Shown: piece by piece, positions 27,898 to 35,655 of the stretch | How the letters are laid out: each line of letters opens with the position of its first letter | Numbering within the stretch: position 1 is the stretch's first letter | Origin: Stackebrandtia albiflava | Lineage (GTDB): Bacteria; Actinomycetota; Actinomycetes; Mycobacteriales; Micromonosporaceae | Reading direction: 5' to 3' | DNA: 64,000 nt | Assembly (NCBI RefSeq): GCF_007994225.1 | Contig: NZ_VLLL01000005.1 | Span: 66,359-130,358 of the forward strand | Translations under genes and position numbers: made by a program | Notes under the pieces: generated by a model | Seen by the model: the letters and a program-made list of their open reading frames with translations, nothing else | Databases searched by the model: none | What the model was told of the DNA's origin: nothing

Positions 27898-29163
27898 TCA
27901 GGCGCGGTGCCACTTCTGGTTGGCGCCGCCGTTGCAGGTCCACAACTGGACGGGGGTGCCGTCGCCGCCCCAACCGGTGACGTCGAGGCACTTGTCCGCC
28001 TGCGGGTTCACGAGGTCGCCCGCACCGGTGTGGACCCACTGTTGCGCGCCGGTGCCGTTGCAGGTCCACAACTGCACCCGGGCGCCGTCGGCCGTGGAGC
28101 CGCCGGACACGTCGAGGCACTTGCCGAGGGCGCGCAGGGTGCCGTCACCCGGGGCGGTCCACTGCTGAGCCGGGTTCGAGGAACAGTGGGCCACCTGCAC
28201 GGTGGTGCCGTCGGCGGTTCCGGCGCCCGCCACGTCCAGGCACAGTCCGTGGAGTCCGGCGAACCTGCCGGTCTCACCGCCGCCGCCTCCGTCGTGGGCG
28301 TTGACCCGGACGTAGTCGACGACGAGGGTCTGCGGGAACTGCGTGGACCCGTCGGGTGATCCGGGCCAGTTGCCGCCGACCGCCACGTTCATGATCATGA
28401 AGAACGGGTGGTCGAACACCCATTCGCCGGTCACGTCGGCGGGCGTCTTCTGCGAGTACTGGATCCCGTCGACGTACCAGCGGATCAGGTTGGGGGACCA
28501 GTCGACGGTGAAGGTGTGGAACCCGTCCGCGAACTGCCGGCCGTCCGGCAGGGTGTAGCTGCCGCCGCTGGCGTTCCCGCCCGAGTAGCCGGGGCCGTGC
28601 AGGGTGCCGTGGACGGTGCTCGGTTCCCGGCCGATGTTCTCCATGATGTCGATCTCGCCGCTCTGCGGCCAGCCGACGTCGCCGATGTCGTTGCCGAGCA
28701 TCCAGAACGCGGGCCAGATCCCCTGGCCGCGCGGCAGTTTCATGCGTGCCTCGAACCGGCCGTACGCCTGGGTGAAGGTCTGCGAGGTCAACAGGCGCGC
28801 GGAGGTGTACTCGCAGGTGCCGTACCAGCAACCGAAGTCGGACGGGTTGTTCCTGCGGGCGGTGATGACGAGGTTGCCGGTGCCGTCGAGGGAGGCGTTG
28901 TCGGCGCGGTCGGTGTAGTACTGCAGTTCGTTGTTGCCCCAGCCGCCTCCGCCGATGTCGTAGCGCCACTTGGCCGGGTCGGGTCGGGTTCCGGCGGGGC
29001 CGTCGAAGTCGTCGGAGAAGGTCACGGGTCCGAGCATGGTGGAGGCGTCGTGTGTGGTGGGCGGGTCGCCGTGGGCGGTGGCGGGTGGGATGAAGGCCAG
29101 TCCGGTGGCGGCGAGCAGGCCGGCCACCAGCCGGGCGAAGGCACGTCGAGGTCGGGTGAACAT
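27898..29163 (-). CDS. Secreted GH16 endo-beta-glucanase with ricin-type lectin domain
   Basis: A 421-residue exported enzyme with a signal peptide (about 1-31). The GH16 jelly-roll (about 45-290) has the catalytic motif GEIDIMENIG, with nucleophile Glu170, Asp172 and acid/base Glu175; this ExDxxE form and the family segments GRFEARMKLPRGQGIWPAFWML suggest a laminarinase acting on beta-1,3-glucan. After a Gly linker, a beta-trefoil CBM13/ricin-B module (about 297-421) shows the three QxW repeats. Start ATG 29163 has GAGGAAA upstream; the longer frame to 29241 runs through the promoter. A canonical promoter and palindrome lie upstream. Confidence 0.93.
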   Translation of the reverse strand: MFTRPRRAFARLVAGLLAATGLAFIPPATAHGDPPTTHDASTMLGPVTFSDDFDGPAGTRPDPAKWRYDIGGGGWGNNELQYYTDRADNASLDGTGNLVITARRNNPSDFGCWYGTCEYTSARLLTSQTFTQAYGRFEARMKLPRGQGIWPAFWMLGNDIGDVGWPQSGEIDIMENIGREPSTVHGTLHGPGYSGGNASGGSYTLPDGRQFADGFHTFTVDWSPNLIRWYVDGIQYSQKTPADVTGEWVFDHPFFMIMNVAVGGNWPGSPDGSTQFPQTLVVDYVRVNAHDGGGGGETGRFAGLHGLCLDVAGAGTADGTTVQVAHCSSNPAQQWTAPGDGTLRALGKCLDVSGGSTADGARVQLWTCNGTGAQQWVHTGAGDLVNPQADKCLDVTGWGGDGTPVQLWTCNGGANQKWHRA

Positions 29164-29189
29164 GTCGTTTCCTCTGCCGGTAGCGGATC

Positions 29190-29254
29190 GACTTACCTTC
29201 TGGTCAGTAAGTCTCCGTTTCCGGCACTGTATCGAGTGCATCCATGTCTGTCAA
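29190..29254 (-). promoter_or_regulatory. GH16 promoter with downstream operator-like palindrome
   Basis: Minus strand: -35 TTGACA (29254-29249), 17-base spacer, -10 TACAGT (29231-29226). Just beyond the likely start lies GACTTAC (29190-29196) with its inverse GTAAGTC (29207-29213), placed like a repressor roadblock. No regulator gene is adjacent. Confidence 0.7.
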
Positions 29255-29327
29255 TGTCTATGGTCTCGGTGACGGCTCACTCCACTCAGCTGTGTGGATC
29301 ATGGCCGGAGGACCATAAGATGGACGA

Positions 29328-29825
29328 ATGGACGACCCGTCGATCACCGGCGCCGATCCGGTGTCGCCCGATCCGGTGCATCGGCTCGCCGACCCGGGCC
29401 CGCCGTCGCCCACGTTCCCCGGCCCGCCCTCGCCGGACCGTACGTATCCTCCCGGCTCGCTGCCCACCGGGGCGTTCGAGTTCATCGCCGCCGCCGCGGT
29501 CACCGGCGTCATCGGCCAGGTCTCCTTCGAACTGCTCAAGGCGGCCGTGCGCCGCAGGCCGTGGCGGCTTCGCCGGATCGCGGCACCCCGTAACGCGGAG
29601 GACCACATCATGACCGCCAAGTACGCGGTCATCGCGCGGTGCGCCGAACTGGCGCGGCCACTGCCGAAGTACCACCGCATCGAGGTGGTCCGGATCGGCC
29701 ACGACCACACCGACCGGGTCGTCGAACTGGCCGCCCCCGGACTGACCGCCACGGTGCGCGTGCCCATCCCGCCCCACCACCGCGACGGCACCGTCCAGGT
29801 CACGCTCTACACGCACCACGGATGA
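29328..29825 (+). CDS. Hypothetical protein with Pro-rich N-terminus
   Basis: A 165-residue protein I do not recognise. Residues 1-45 are Pro/Asp/Ser-rich and probably disordered. A hydrophobic helix (about 50-68, FEFIAAAAVTGVIGQVSFEL) may touch or cross the membrane. The basic and mixed C-terminal part contains AEDHIMTAKYAVIARCAEL and ends in beta-rich sequence (ATVRVPIPPHH, VQVTLYTHHG). Codon bias matches the neighbours. The ribosome site is weak: GGAGG lies 16 bases upstream. Confidence 0.6.
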   Translation: MDDPSITGADPVSPDPVHRLADPGPPSPTFPGPPSPDRTYPPGSLPTGAFEFIAAAAVTGVIGQVSFELLKAAVRRRPWRLRRIAAPRNAEDHIMTAKYAVIARCAELARPLPKYHRIEVVRIGHDHTDRVVELAAPGLTATVRVPIPPHHRDGTVQVTLYTHHG

Positions 29826-29965
29826 GCCGTCGTGCCGCCTTCAGAGTTCCCCGGCGATGACCGGGGTCCGGTGCCGGCCGACCCGGCGTCCTCCGGGTGG
29901 TCCCGTCGCCCTGCGGCGCACCGACTTGAGAAATCCCAGGGATGTGTGTCGTCCCGGGCGGTCCG

Positions 29966-30553
29966 TCACGCCGGGCCGTTGACGTACTCGGCGATGACGG
30001 CCTCCACGTCGGCGGCGTCGACGGACGCGTCCTCGCGGTCGCCGTCCGACACCCCGTACGCCACGGTGGGGCAGTCGTACTCCCTGCCGACGACCTCCGC
30101 GTCGGCGACCTCCCGTGCGGTCCGGGCGACGTGGATCGAGACGCCGACCTCCACCGCCACGTAGTCGACGGTGATGTCACCACTGTATTCGCACTGGCCG
30201 ACGACCTCGTCGAGCGAACGATCGGTGATGCACACGACCAGTTGCAACTCCGCGACGCTCGTCGCCAGGCCGGGAACGCCCGAGTACGACGGGCCGCCGA
30301 GGTCACCGACCACGTACGGGTGTGGCGCGTCCCCCTCGTAGGGTGCCGCCTGGCTCTGTGCCACCGGGGTGGGGCAGTCGGCGGCGATGGACTCCAGGGT
30401 CACCGGGGCCGGCGGCGACGAGGACACCGCATCGGCCGGAGTGGACGCGGCGTCGTCCGAGGCGGAGCCGTCCGTCCCGCCGGTGGCGCACCCGGACACC
30501 GATATCAGCGCCGCAACCGCGATCCACGACCGTCCCGGCATCCGCCACGTCAT
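29966..30553 (-). CDS. Small lipoprotein of unknown function
   Basis: A 195-residue protein with a lipoprotein signal peptide ending in VSGC (Cys22), then a Ser/Asp/Ala-rich linker to about residue 50. The folded part (about 53-195) has four cysteines besides the lipid-modified one (ADCPTP, LVVCITD, GQCEYSG, YDCPTVA), so two disulfides are possible. The start is well defined: AAGGAGGT five bases before ATG 30553. No family is recognised. It is likely anchored on the outer face of the membrane. It is transcribed alone. Confidence 0.8.
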   Translation of the reverse strand: MTWRMPGRSWIAVAALISVSGCATGGTDGSASDDAASTPADAVSSSPPAPVTLESIAADCPTPVAQSQAAPYEGDAPHPYVVGDLGGPSYSGVPGLATSVAELQLVVCITDRSLDEVVGQCEYSGDITVDYVAVEVGVSIHVARTAREVADAEVVGREYDCPTVAYGVSDGDREDASVDAADVEAVIAEYVNGPA

Positions 30554-30654
30554 CGCCGACCTCCTTCGTCCGGTACCAGTGTCCCGAATGGCCGCTGTGC
30601 CGGCAACCGCCATAACCGGTGTAGCGCAAGGGGATCGACGACGAAGCGGTGCCG

Positions 30655-31077
30655 TCAGGTGGCGGGGGCGGTGTAGGCGTCGGCGTATTCGCCGGTGGGC
30701 GGGATCTCGGTGATGACGTCGACGAGGACGCCGTTGGGGTCGGCGACGATGAAGTGCCGTTGGCCGAACGCCTCGCTGCGGATGTCCAGTACCGGTGTGA
30801 GTCCCGCCCCGGTCACCAGTCGCCGGTACTCCGCGTCCACGTCGGACACCTCGAAGTTCAGCAGCAGTCCGCGCACCGGCTCGCGGTGCCCGGCGGGGAT
30901 GGTGGGGTGCGTCGGGTCGAGCAGTGCCAGTTCGTAGTGGGGTGGTGCGGGATGCCGCAGGCTGACGTACCAGTCGGCCTGGAACGTGATCTCGAAGCCG
31001 AAGTGGGTGGTGTAGAACGCCACGGCCTCGCCGATCCGTTCGGCGGCGATGACGGGGTAGAAGCTGCCGAGCTGCAT
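30655..31077 (-). CDS. VOC/glyoxalase superfamily protein
   Basis: A 140-residue vicinal-oxygen-chelate protein. The paired beta-alpha-beta-beta-beta modules are visible from [23 protein letters not shown] and, in the second half, from [18 protein letters not shown]. Family members are glyoxalases, antibiotic-binding resistance proteins or dioxygenases; this short form resembles bleomycin-resistance-type binders. GGAGG lies just before ATG 31077. It diverges from a TetR gene over a shared region with two palindromes, so it is probably the TetR target. The ligand is unknown. Confidence 0.83.
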   Translation of the reverse strand: MQLGSFYPVIAAERIGEAVAFYTTHFGFEITFQADWYVSLRHPAPPHYELALLDPTHPTIPAGHREPVRGLLLNFEVSDVDAEYRRLVTGAGLTPVLDIRSEAFGQRHFIVADPNGVLVDVITEIPPTGEYADAYTAPAT

Positions 31078-31090
31078 GAGTCCTCCAGAA

Positions 31091-31134
31091 ACATACGTAC
31101 CGTCGGTATGTGAAGTGGAAACATACCATGGGTA
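31091..31134. promoter_or_regulatory. Two TetR-type operators between VOC and tetR
   Basis: The first palindrome is TACCG-T-CGGTA (31098-31108), embedded in ACATAC/GTATGT (31091-31096/31106-31111). The second is TACC-ATG-GGTA (31124-31134), also led by ACATACC. The centres are 26 bp apart. The 84-base divergent region holds little else, so control of both genes by the TetR protein is a reasonable inference. Confidence 0.65.
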
Positions 31135-31161
31135 CGCGTCATCGACCAGCGAAGGAGTGCC

Positions 31162-31749
31162 ATGCCCGTCCGCACCAAGGCCGAACAGCGTGCCGCCACC
31201 GTGCGGGCACTGCTCGCCCACGCCACCGAACTGTTCGGCCGCCATGGTTACGCCGCCGTCGGACTGGCCGACATCGCCGCCGCCGCGGGAGTCACCAAGG
31301 GCGCCGTCTACCACCACTTCGGCAGCAAGACCGGCCTTTTCACCGCCGTCGTGGAGTCCGTGCAGCAGCAGGTCGGTGACCGGGTGGCCGCCGCGGCCGA
31401 CGCGGAGCCCGACCCGTGGCGGCGGCTGCTCACGGGGTGCCGGGAGTTCCTGGCGGCGGGCGACGACCCGCGAGTGCGGCGGATCATGCTGGTGGACGGT
31501 CCCTCGGTCCTGGGGTGGCGGGAGTGGCGCCGGTTGGACGAGGCGGCCTCGGCGCGGCACCTCGCCGAGGCGCTGGAGGAGCTGATGGCCGCCGGGGTCG
31601 TCACCCGGCGGCCGGTGGAACCGTTGACGCGCCTGCTTTCCGGTGCCATGAACGAGGCCGCGCTGTGGCTGGCCGAACCGGAGGGGTCCGGAGACCCGGA
31701 CGAGGTGGTGGCCGCGTTGGAGACCCTGCTCGGTTCGCTCCGCCGCTGA
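31162..31749 (+). CDS. TetR-family regulator
   Basis: A 195-residue repressor. The N-terminal helix-turn-helix (about 15-60) contains the TetR signature [20 protein letters not shown] and [13 protein letters not shown]. The C-terminal ligand-binding part is all-helical and typical in length (the region matches TetR_C-type domains with [10 protein letters not shown]). It diverges from the VOC gene, and palindromes lie between them. The ATG at 31162 has GAAGGAG upstream. Confidence 0.92.
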   Translation: MPVRTKAEQRAATVRALLAHATELFGRHGYAAVGLADIAAAAGVTKGAVYHHFGSKTGLFTAVVESVQQQVGDRVAAAADAEPDPWRRLLTGCREFLAAGDDPRVRRIMLVDGPSVLGWREWRRLDEAASARHLAEALEELMAAGVVTRRPVEPLTRLLSGAMNEAALWLAEPEGSGDPDEVVAALETLLGSLRR

Positions 31750-31769
31750 TCCGCCGCCCGCCCGGATGC

Positions 31770-33512
31770 CTACTGCGTCACCGTGATGTTGGTGAGCCCC
31801 TGCGTGGCGCCGGAGACGGTGTTGGAGGCGTACACGACGTTGAGGTTGCCGGAGCACTTCGACGTCGAGGTCACGTTGATCGCCCAGCCACCGACACCGC
31901 CGAGGTCGGACACGTTGTCCCGCCACACGTTGCCGCAGCCGTTCTGGAACGACGGGCTGGTGCTGGGGTTGTGCGTCTCGTAGCCGTGCGCGAAGACCCC
32001 GGGCGACTCGAAGTCGCCCGTGTTGCCCTCGATCAGGTAGTCGATCCCCTTCACGTCCACCCAGGAGTCGGCGGAGTTCTGTCCGGCGATGCCCTGACCG
32101 TGGAAGGTGTTGTCCCGGATGACACCGTCGAAGGTGCCCTCCTTGACGTCGATGAGCTCGGCGGTCACCCACGGCCCGATCACGTTGCCGACGACCTGTA
32201 CCCGGTCGGAACGGTCGGCGCCTCCGGTGTTGCCGTAGCAGTCCCAGTTCGAGTTCGCGGATCCGATGTAGACGCCCTCGCCGTACTGCGGCTTCACCAG
32301 CCCGGTGTGGGTGATGCGGGAATCGCGGATCACGCCGTCGGGGGAGGTGTTGCGGAAGTGGACGGCCTCCTCCTCGACGTGGTGGACGTACACGCCGTCG
32401 ACGGTGACGTGGTGGGAGGCGTCGATGACGATCCCCTTCTTGGAGTCGGCGACGGTGAAGCCGGTGAGGTTCCAGTGGGGGGAGTCGTACAGCCAGAGTC
32501 CGTACCCGGGGTCCCAGCCGGCGGTCGGTTCCGGACAGGACGGTGCCGACCCGGACGGGCCGTCGTTGACCAGGACGGCGTCGGCCGGTCCGGTGAGCGT
32601 GATCGGCTGGGACGCGGTCCCGGCGACGTTCGCGGCGAAGTCGCCGTGGTACTCACCGGCGGCGAGCCGGATGGTGTCACCGGGGCCGACCGCCGTCAGG
32701 GCGGCGGTCAGTTCGGCGGCGGTGTCCACGTCGATCACCTCACCGTCGCCGCTGTCGGGCAGCGTCGTGGCCGTGACCGGCGCACTGGGCGAGGACACGT
32801 TCCCGGCCGCGTCGAAGGCGGCGACGGTGAACGTGTAGGCAGTCTCCGGCGACAGGCCGGTGACGGTGGCCGAGGTCGCGGGGGTGGTCTCGGCGACGGT
32901 CCCGTCGCGCGACACCCGGTATCCGGTGACGCCGGTGTCGTCGGTCGCGGTGTCCCATCCCAGTGTGACGCTGTTGCCGGTCACCGACACCACCTTCAGG
33001 CCACCGGGGACTCCGGGCGCCTGGGTGTCGGGTTCGCCGCCGCCGCCGCAGTCGGCGCCGTCGATCGTGCAGTCGGCCGGGAGTGCCAGGCCGCGGACGC
33101 TGAACCCGAAGTCCTCGGACTCACCCGGGGCGATGTCGCCGTTGTAGGAGACGTTGCCGAAGACGTGGTGGTTGCCGGAGGCGGTGTGTACGGCACTCCA
33201 GGAGTTGGTGAGCTCCGTTCCGGTGGGGAGGTCGAACTCGACGGTCCAGTCGGTGCTCTCGGTGTCGCCGGTGTTGGTGATGACGACGTCGGCGCTGTAG
33301 CCGGTGCTCCACGTCGAGGTCTGCACGATCTCGGCGGTCAGTACCGGTCCGGCGGCGTGGGCGGTGCCCGGTGCGAGGACGGTCGAGACGGCCGCCAGGA
33401 CCAGCCCGGCGGCGACCGCCCGCCGGGCGCCGCGCCGCCTTCCGCGCGGTGCCGGTGACGGGACGCGGCCCGGTCGCGGTATCGGGTTCGGGGGTGGTGG
33501 GTGAGGTGACAT
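31770..33512 (-). CDS. Secreted CBM2-FN3-parallel beta-helix protein, probable polysaccharide lyase or hydrolase
   Basis: A 580-residue exported protein with a long basic n-region and signal cleavage near residue 53 (AHA/AG). The first domain (about 55-150) is a CBM2-type cellulose-binding module ([34 protein letters not shown]). An FN3 module follows (about 165-250, [21 protein letters not shown]). The C-terminal 320 residues are a right-handed beta-helix with repeats such as [17 protein letters not shown] and [11 protein letters not shown]. This fold covers pectate/pectin lyases, polygalacturonases and related enzymes. It lacks an obvious family assignment. Its location beside uronate catabolism genes suggests a uronic-acid-containing substrate. 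AAGGAG precedes ATG 33512. Confidence 0.8.
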   Translation of the reverse strand: MSPHPPPPNPIPRPGRVPSPAPRGRRRGARRAVAAGLVLAAVSTVLAPGTAHAAGPVLTAEIVQTSTWSTGYSADVVITNTGDTESTDWTVEFDLPTGTELTNSWSAVHTASGNHHVFGNVSYNGDIAPGESEDFGFSVRGLALPADCTIDGADCGGGGEPDTQAPGVPGGLKVVSVTGNSVTLGWDTATDDTGVTGYRVSRDGTVAETTPATSATVTGLSPETAYTFTVAAFDAAGNVSSPSAPVTATTLPDSGDGEVIDVDTAAELTAALTAVGPGDTIRLAAGEYHGDFAANVAGTASQPITLTGPADAVLVNDGPSGSAPSCPEPTAGWDPGYGLWLYDSPHWNLTGFTVADSKKGIVIDASHHVTVDGVYVHHVEEEAVHFRNTSPDGVIRDSRITHTGLVKPQYGEGVYIGSANSNWDCYGNTGGADRSDRVQVVGNVIGPWVTAELIDVKEGTFDGVIRDNTFHGQGIAGQNSADSWVDVKGIDYLIEGNTGDFESPGVFAHGYETHNPSTSPSFQNGCGNVWRDNVSDLGGVGGWAINVTSTSKCSGNLNVVYASNTVSGATQGLTNITVTQ

Positions 33513-33619
33513 GGTGACTCCTTCACGGGGTTCCGGTGCCCCGCCGTGCCGCTGCTCGCCGCCGCGTGCCCGACCGGCCGGCGGGTGAGGAGGGGATGAC
33601 GGGGCGGGGTCTGATCGTC

Positions 33620-33660
33620 AAGTTAAGAGACAGTTCCGCATATGTCAATACGTAACGGAA
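33620..33660 (-). promoter_or_regulatory. Promoter of the beta-helix gene with flanking inverted repeat
   Basis: Minus strand: -35 TTGACA (33648-33643), 17-base spacer, -10 TAACTT (33625-33620), about 100 bases before the start codon. TTCCG (33634-33638) and CGGAA (33656-33660) bracket the -35 box and could be a regulator site. Confidence 0.7.
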
Positions 33661-33669
33661 TATGGATTG

Positions 33670-33710
33670 CCGTCCACATGCGTGGATATCTCGATCACGC
33701 ATGTGGACGG
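33670..33710. promoter_or_regulatory. 15-bp perfect inverted repeat in divergent intergenic region
   Basis: CCGTCCACATGCGTG (33670-33684) is repeated perfectly inverted at 33696-33710 with an 11-base spacer. It lies between the beta-helix gene and udh, outside any gene, so it is more likely an operator or a transcribed leader hairpin than a terminator. The remaining 333-base gap (33513-33845) has no gene. Confidence 0.8.
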
Positions 33711-33845
33711 TGTCCCGCACCTCGGTTCGAGTCCATCACCGGGGCGATGCGATAGGGTGGCGCCGACCGGAGGCCGCCGCGCCCACGCACCCCGACCGCT
33801 CGGGCGAGACCGGCGCCCACACCATCATCACGTCAGGAGTCCCAC

Positions 33846-34655
33846 ATGCAGCGCATTCTCATCACCGGTGCGGCGGGCGGCGTCGGCACCCTGTTGCGTC
33901 CCCGGCTCGCCCGGCCCGGCCGCGTCCTACGGCTGCTCGACGTCGTGGAGACGACCCCCGGCCCCGGCGAGGAGGGGGTCACCGGTTCGGTCAACGACCT
34001 CGACGCGATGACCGCCGCCTGCCACGACGTGGACGCGATCATCCACCTCGGCGGTCAGAGCCGTGAGAACACCATCGACGACGTCCTGGAACTCAACGTC
34101 GCGGGCACCTACACGGTGTTGGAGGCCGCCCGGCGCGCCGGGGTCGGGAAGGTCGTCCTGGCCTCCTCCAACCACGCGGTGGGCTTCCACTCCCGTGACG
34201 AGGTGCCGGAGGGCGGTCTCCCCGCCGACGCGTCGCCGCGCCCCGACACCCTCTACGGACTGTCCAAGGTCGGCATCGAGGCCGCCGGACGGTTGTTCGC
34301 CGACCGCTACGGTCTCGCGGTGATCGCGGTCAGGATCGGATCGTGGTTCGAGACGCCGCCGGGCGTGCGGGGCCTCGCCACGTGGCTGTCGCCCGACGAC
34401 GGCGCCCGGCTGATGGAGGCGTGCATCGCCACCGACGCACCGGGATTCCGCCTGATATGGGGGATCAGCCGCAACACCCGGCGCTGGTTCTCCCTCGCGG
34501 AGGGCGAGGCCATCGGTTACGACCCGAAGGACGACGCCGAGGCGTTCGCCGGTGAACTGATCACCGGCGGGGAACCCGACTTCCTCGCCGACCCGGAGCT
34601 GAACCGGGCCGGCGGCGGCTGGTGCGAGGTGGAACTCGGACTGCCCATGACCTGA
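33846..34655 (+). CDS. udh: Uronate dehydrogenase
   Basis: A 269-residue NAD-dependent short-chain dehydrogenase of the extended (epimerase) type. The Rossmann motif TGAAGGVG (residues 7-14), the Ser in VLASSNHAVGF, the YxxxK pair in YGLSKVG, and the segments VRIGSWFETPP, LIWGISRNTRRW and GYDPKDDAEAF closely follow characterised uronate dehydrogenases of Agrobacterium and Pseudomonas. It oxidises D-galacturonate or D-glucuronate to the aldarolactone, the first step of the oxidative uronate pathway completed by the operon at 35656-43545. AGGAG lies six bases before ATG 33846. It is separate from that operon and convergent with the IclR gene. Confidence 0.9.
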   Translation: MQRILITGAAGGVGTLLRPRLARPGRVLRLLDVVETTPGPGEEGVTGSVNDLDAMTAACHDVDAIIHLGGQSRENTIDDVLELNVAGTYTVLEAARRAGVGKVVLASSNHAVGFHSRDEVPEGGLPADASPRPDTLYGLSKVGIEAAGRLFADRYGLAVIAVRIGSWFETPPGVRGLATWLSPDDGARLMEACIATDAPGFRLIWGISRNTRRWFSLAEGEAIGYDPKDDAEAFAGELITGGEPDFLADPELNRAGGGWCEVELGLPMT

Positions 34656-34677
34656 CCCGTCACGGGCGGCCGGTCAG
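34652..34677. terminator. Short hairpin between convergent udh and iclR-type genes
   Basis: CTGACC (34652-34657) and GGTCAG (34672-34677) pair across the 18-base gap. Each arm contains one of the two convergent stop codons. An alternative smaller hairpin is CCCG-TCA-CGGG inside it. Confidence 0.5.
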
Positions 34678-35477
34678 CGGATGCCGTGGCGGCGCAGCGT
34701 CGCGGCCAAACGGTGGGTGTGGGTCGTCAGGACCCGCCCCACCCGGTCGAGTTCGTCGGGTGCGGCGAGCTGGATCGGCATCGAGCAGCTGATGGCGTCG
34801 GTCGCGGGTATCCGGTAGTCGACGGTCGCCGCGACACAGGCCACCCCCGCCGTGCCCTGTTCCCGTTCGGCCGCCCAGCCGCGGACGCGCACCTGTTCCA
34901 GCTCGGCGTGCAGCGCGTCGTGGTCGGTGATGGTGGCGGCCGTGTAGGACTCGAGTTCGCCGGGAAGGATCTGCGCGACCTCGGACTCGGTGAGCTGGGC
35001 CAACAACGCCTGCCCGAGGGCGGTGAGGTGGGCGGGCAACCGCCGCCCGACCCGGGACACGATCCGCACGCTGTCCCGTGACTCCCGGCTGGCGAGGTAC
35101 AGGACGTGCGCGTCGTCGCGCCGCGCGTAGTGGATGGTGTAACCGAGCTCGGCGCGCAGGTCCTCCAGGGTCTCGTGCGCGAAGGGTAGGGCGGGGTCAC
35201 GGTCGAGGTACGAGGTGCCCGACAGCAGCGCGTGGGGGCCGACCCCGAACGCCGATCCCGAGTCGTCGGCCTCGATCCACTTCAGATCGCGCAGCGTCCG
35301 CACCAGCGCGTGGAGGCTGGAACGCGGGTAGCCGGTGAGTTCCTGGAGCCGCGACAGGGTCAGGCGGTCGGTGGAGGCGGCCAGGGTCTCCAGGATCCGC
35401 ACGGTGCGTTCGGCCGACTTCACCGGTGAGCCCTCGGTCTCGCCGCGCCGGGAGACGGACCTCTTGTCGGTCGCCAT
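34674..35477 (-). CDS. IclR-family regulator of the uronate/aldarate operon
   Basis: A 267-residue regulator. The N-terminal winged helix (about 17-80) has SAERTVRILETLAAS and RLTLSRLQELTGYPRSSLHALVRTL; the C-terminal IclR effector domain (about 95-260) has VGRRLPAHLTALGQALLA and the ligand-pocket phrase CVAATVDYR. It diverges from the importer-aldarate operon, so repression relieved by a uronate-pathway intermediate is likely. AAGGAAA precedes ATG 35477. Confidence 0.9.
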   Translation of the reverse strand: MATDKRSVSRRGETEGSPVKSAERTVRILETLAASTDRLTLSRLQELTGYPRSSLHALVRTLRDLKWIEADDSGSAFGVGPHALLSGTSYLDRDPALPFAHETLEDLRAELGYTIHYARRDDAHVLYLASRESRDSVRIVSRVGRRLPAHLTALGQALLAQLTESEVAQILPGELESYTAATITDHDALHAELEQVRVRGWAAEREQGTAGVACVAATVDYRIPATDAISCSMPIQLAAPDELDRVGRVLTTHTHRLAATLRRHGIR

Positions 35478-35566
35478 GTCGATCGTTTCCTTCGTTGAGT
35501 CGGGAGTCGTTGTGCGGACGGTGTTCTCGTCCGGCTCGCATCTCGGAAGATCCTCGCACAGATGTA

Positions 35567-35632
35567 TTGACCGCCATCAACCTGAATGTTAACCTCCCGT
35601 TGCATACGAGTCACATGGTAAGACATCGTCTT
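35567..35632 (+). promoter_or_regulatory. Promoter and operator of the aldarate operon
   Basis: TTGACC (35567-35572), a 17-base spacer and TAACCT (35590-35595) make a good promoter. The palindrome AAGAC-ATC-GTCTT (35620-35632) lies about 20-30 bases after the likely start point and before the AGGAG (35644-35648) of the first gene. This position suits repression by the divergent IclR protein. Confidence 0.72.
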
Positions 35633-35655
35633 CATATGTAGACAGGAGTTACGAT

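Noticed and set aside
28408-29613. A 401-codon open frame antisense to GH16
   Set aside because: The GH16 catalytic domain on the other strand is certain, and this frame crosses its promoter.
33718-33745. GGTTCGAGTCC, resembling a tRNA T-loop
   Set aside because: The flanking bases do not form a T-stem and no acceptor, D or anticodon arm is found upstream, so neither a tRNA nor a clear tRNA fragment is supported.
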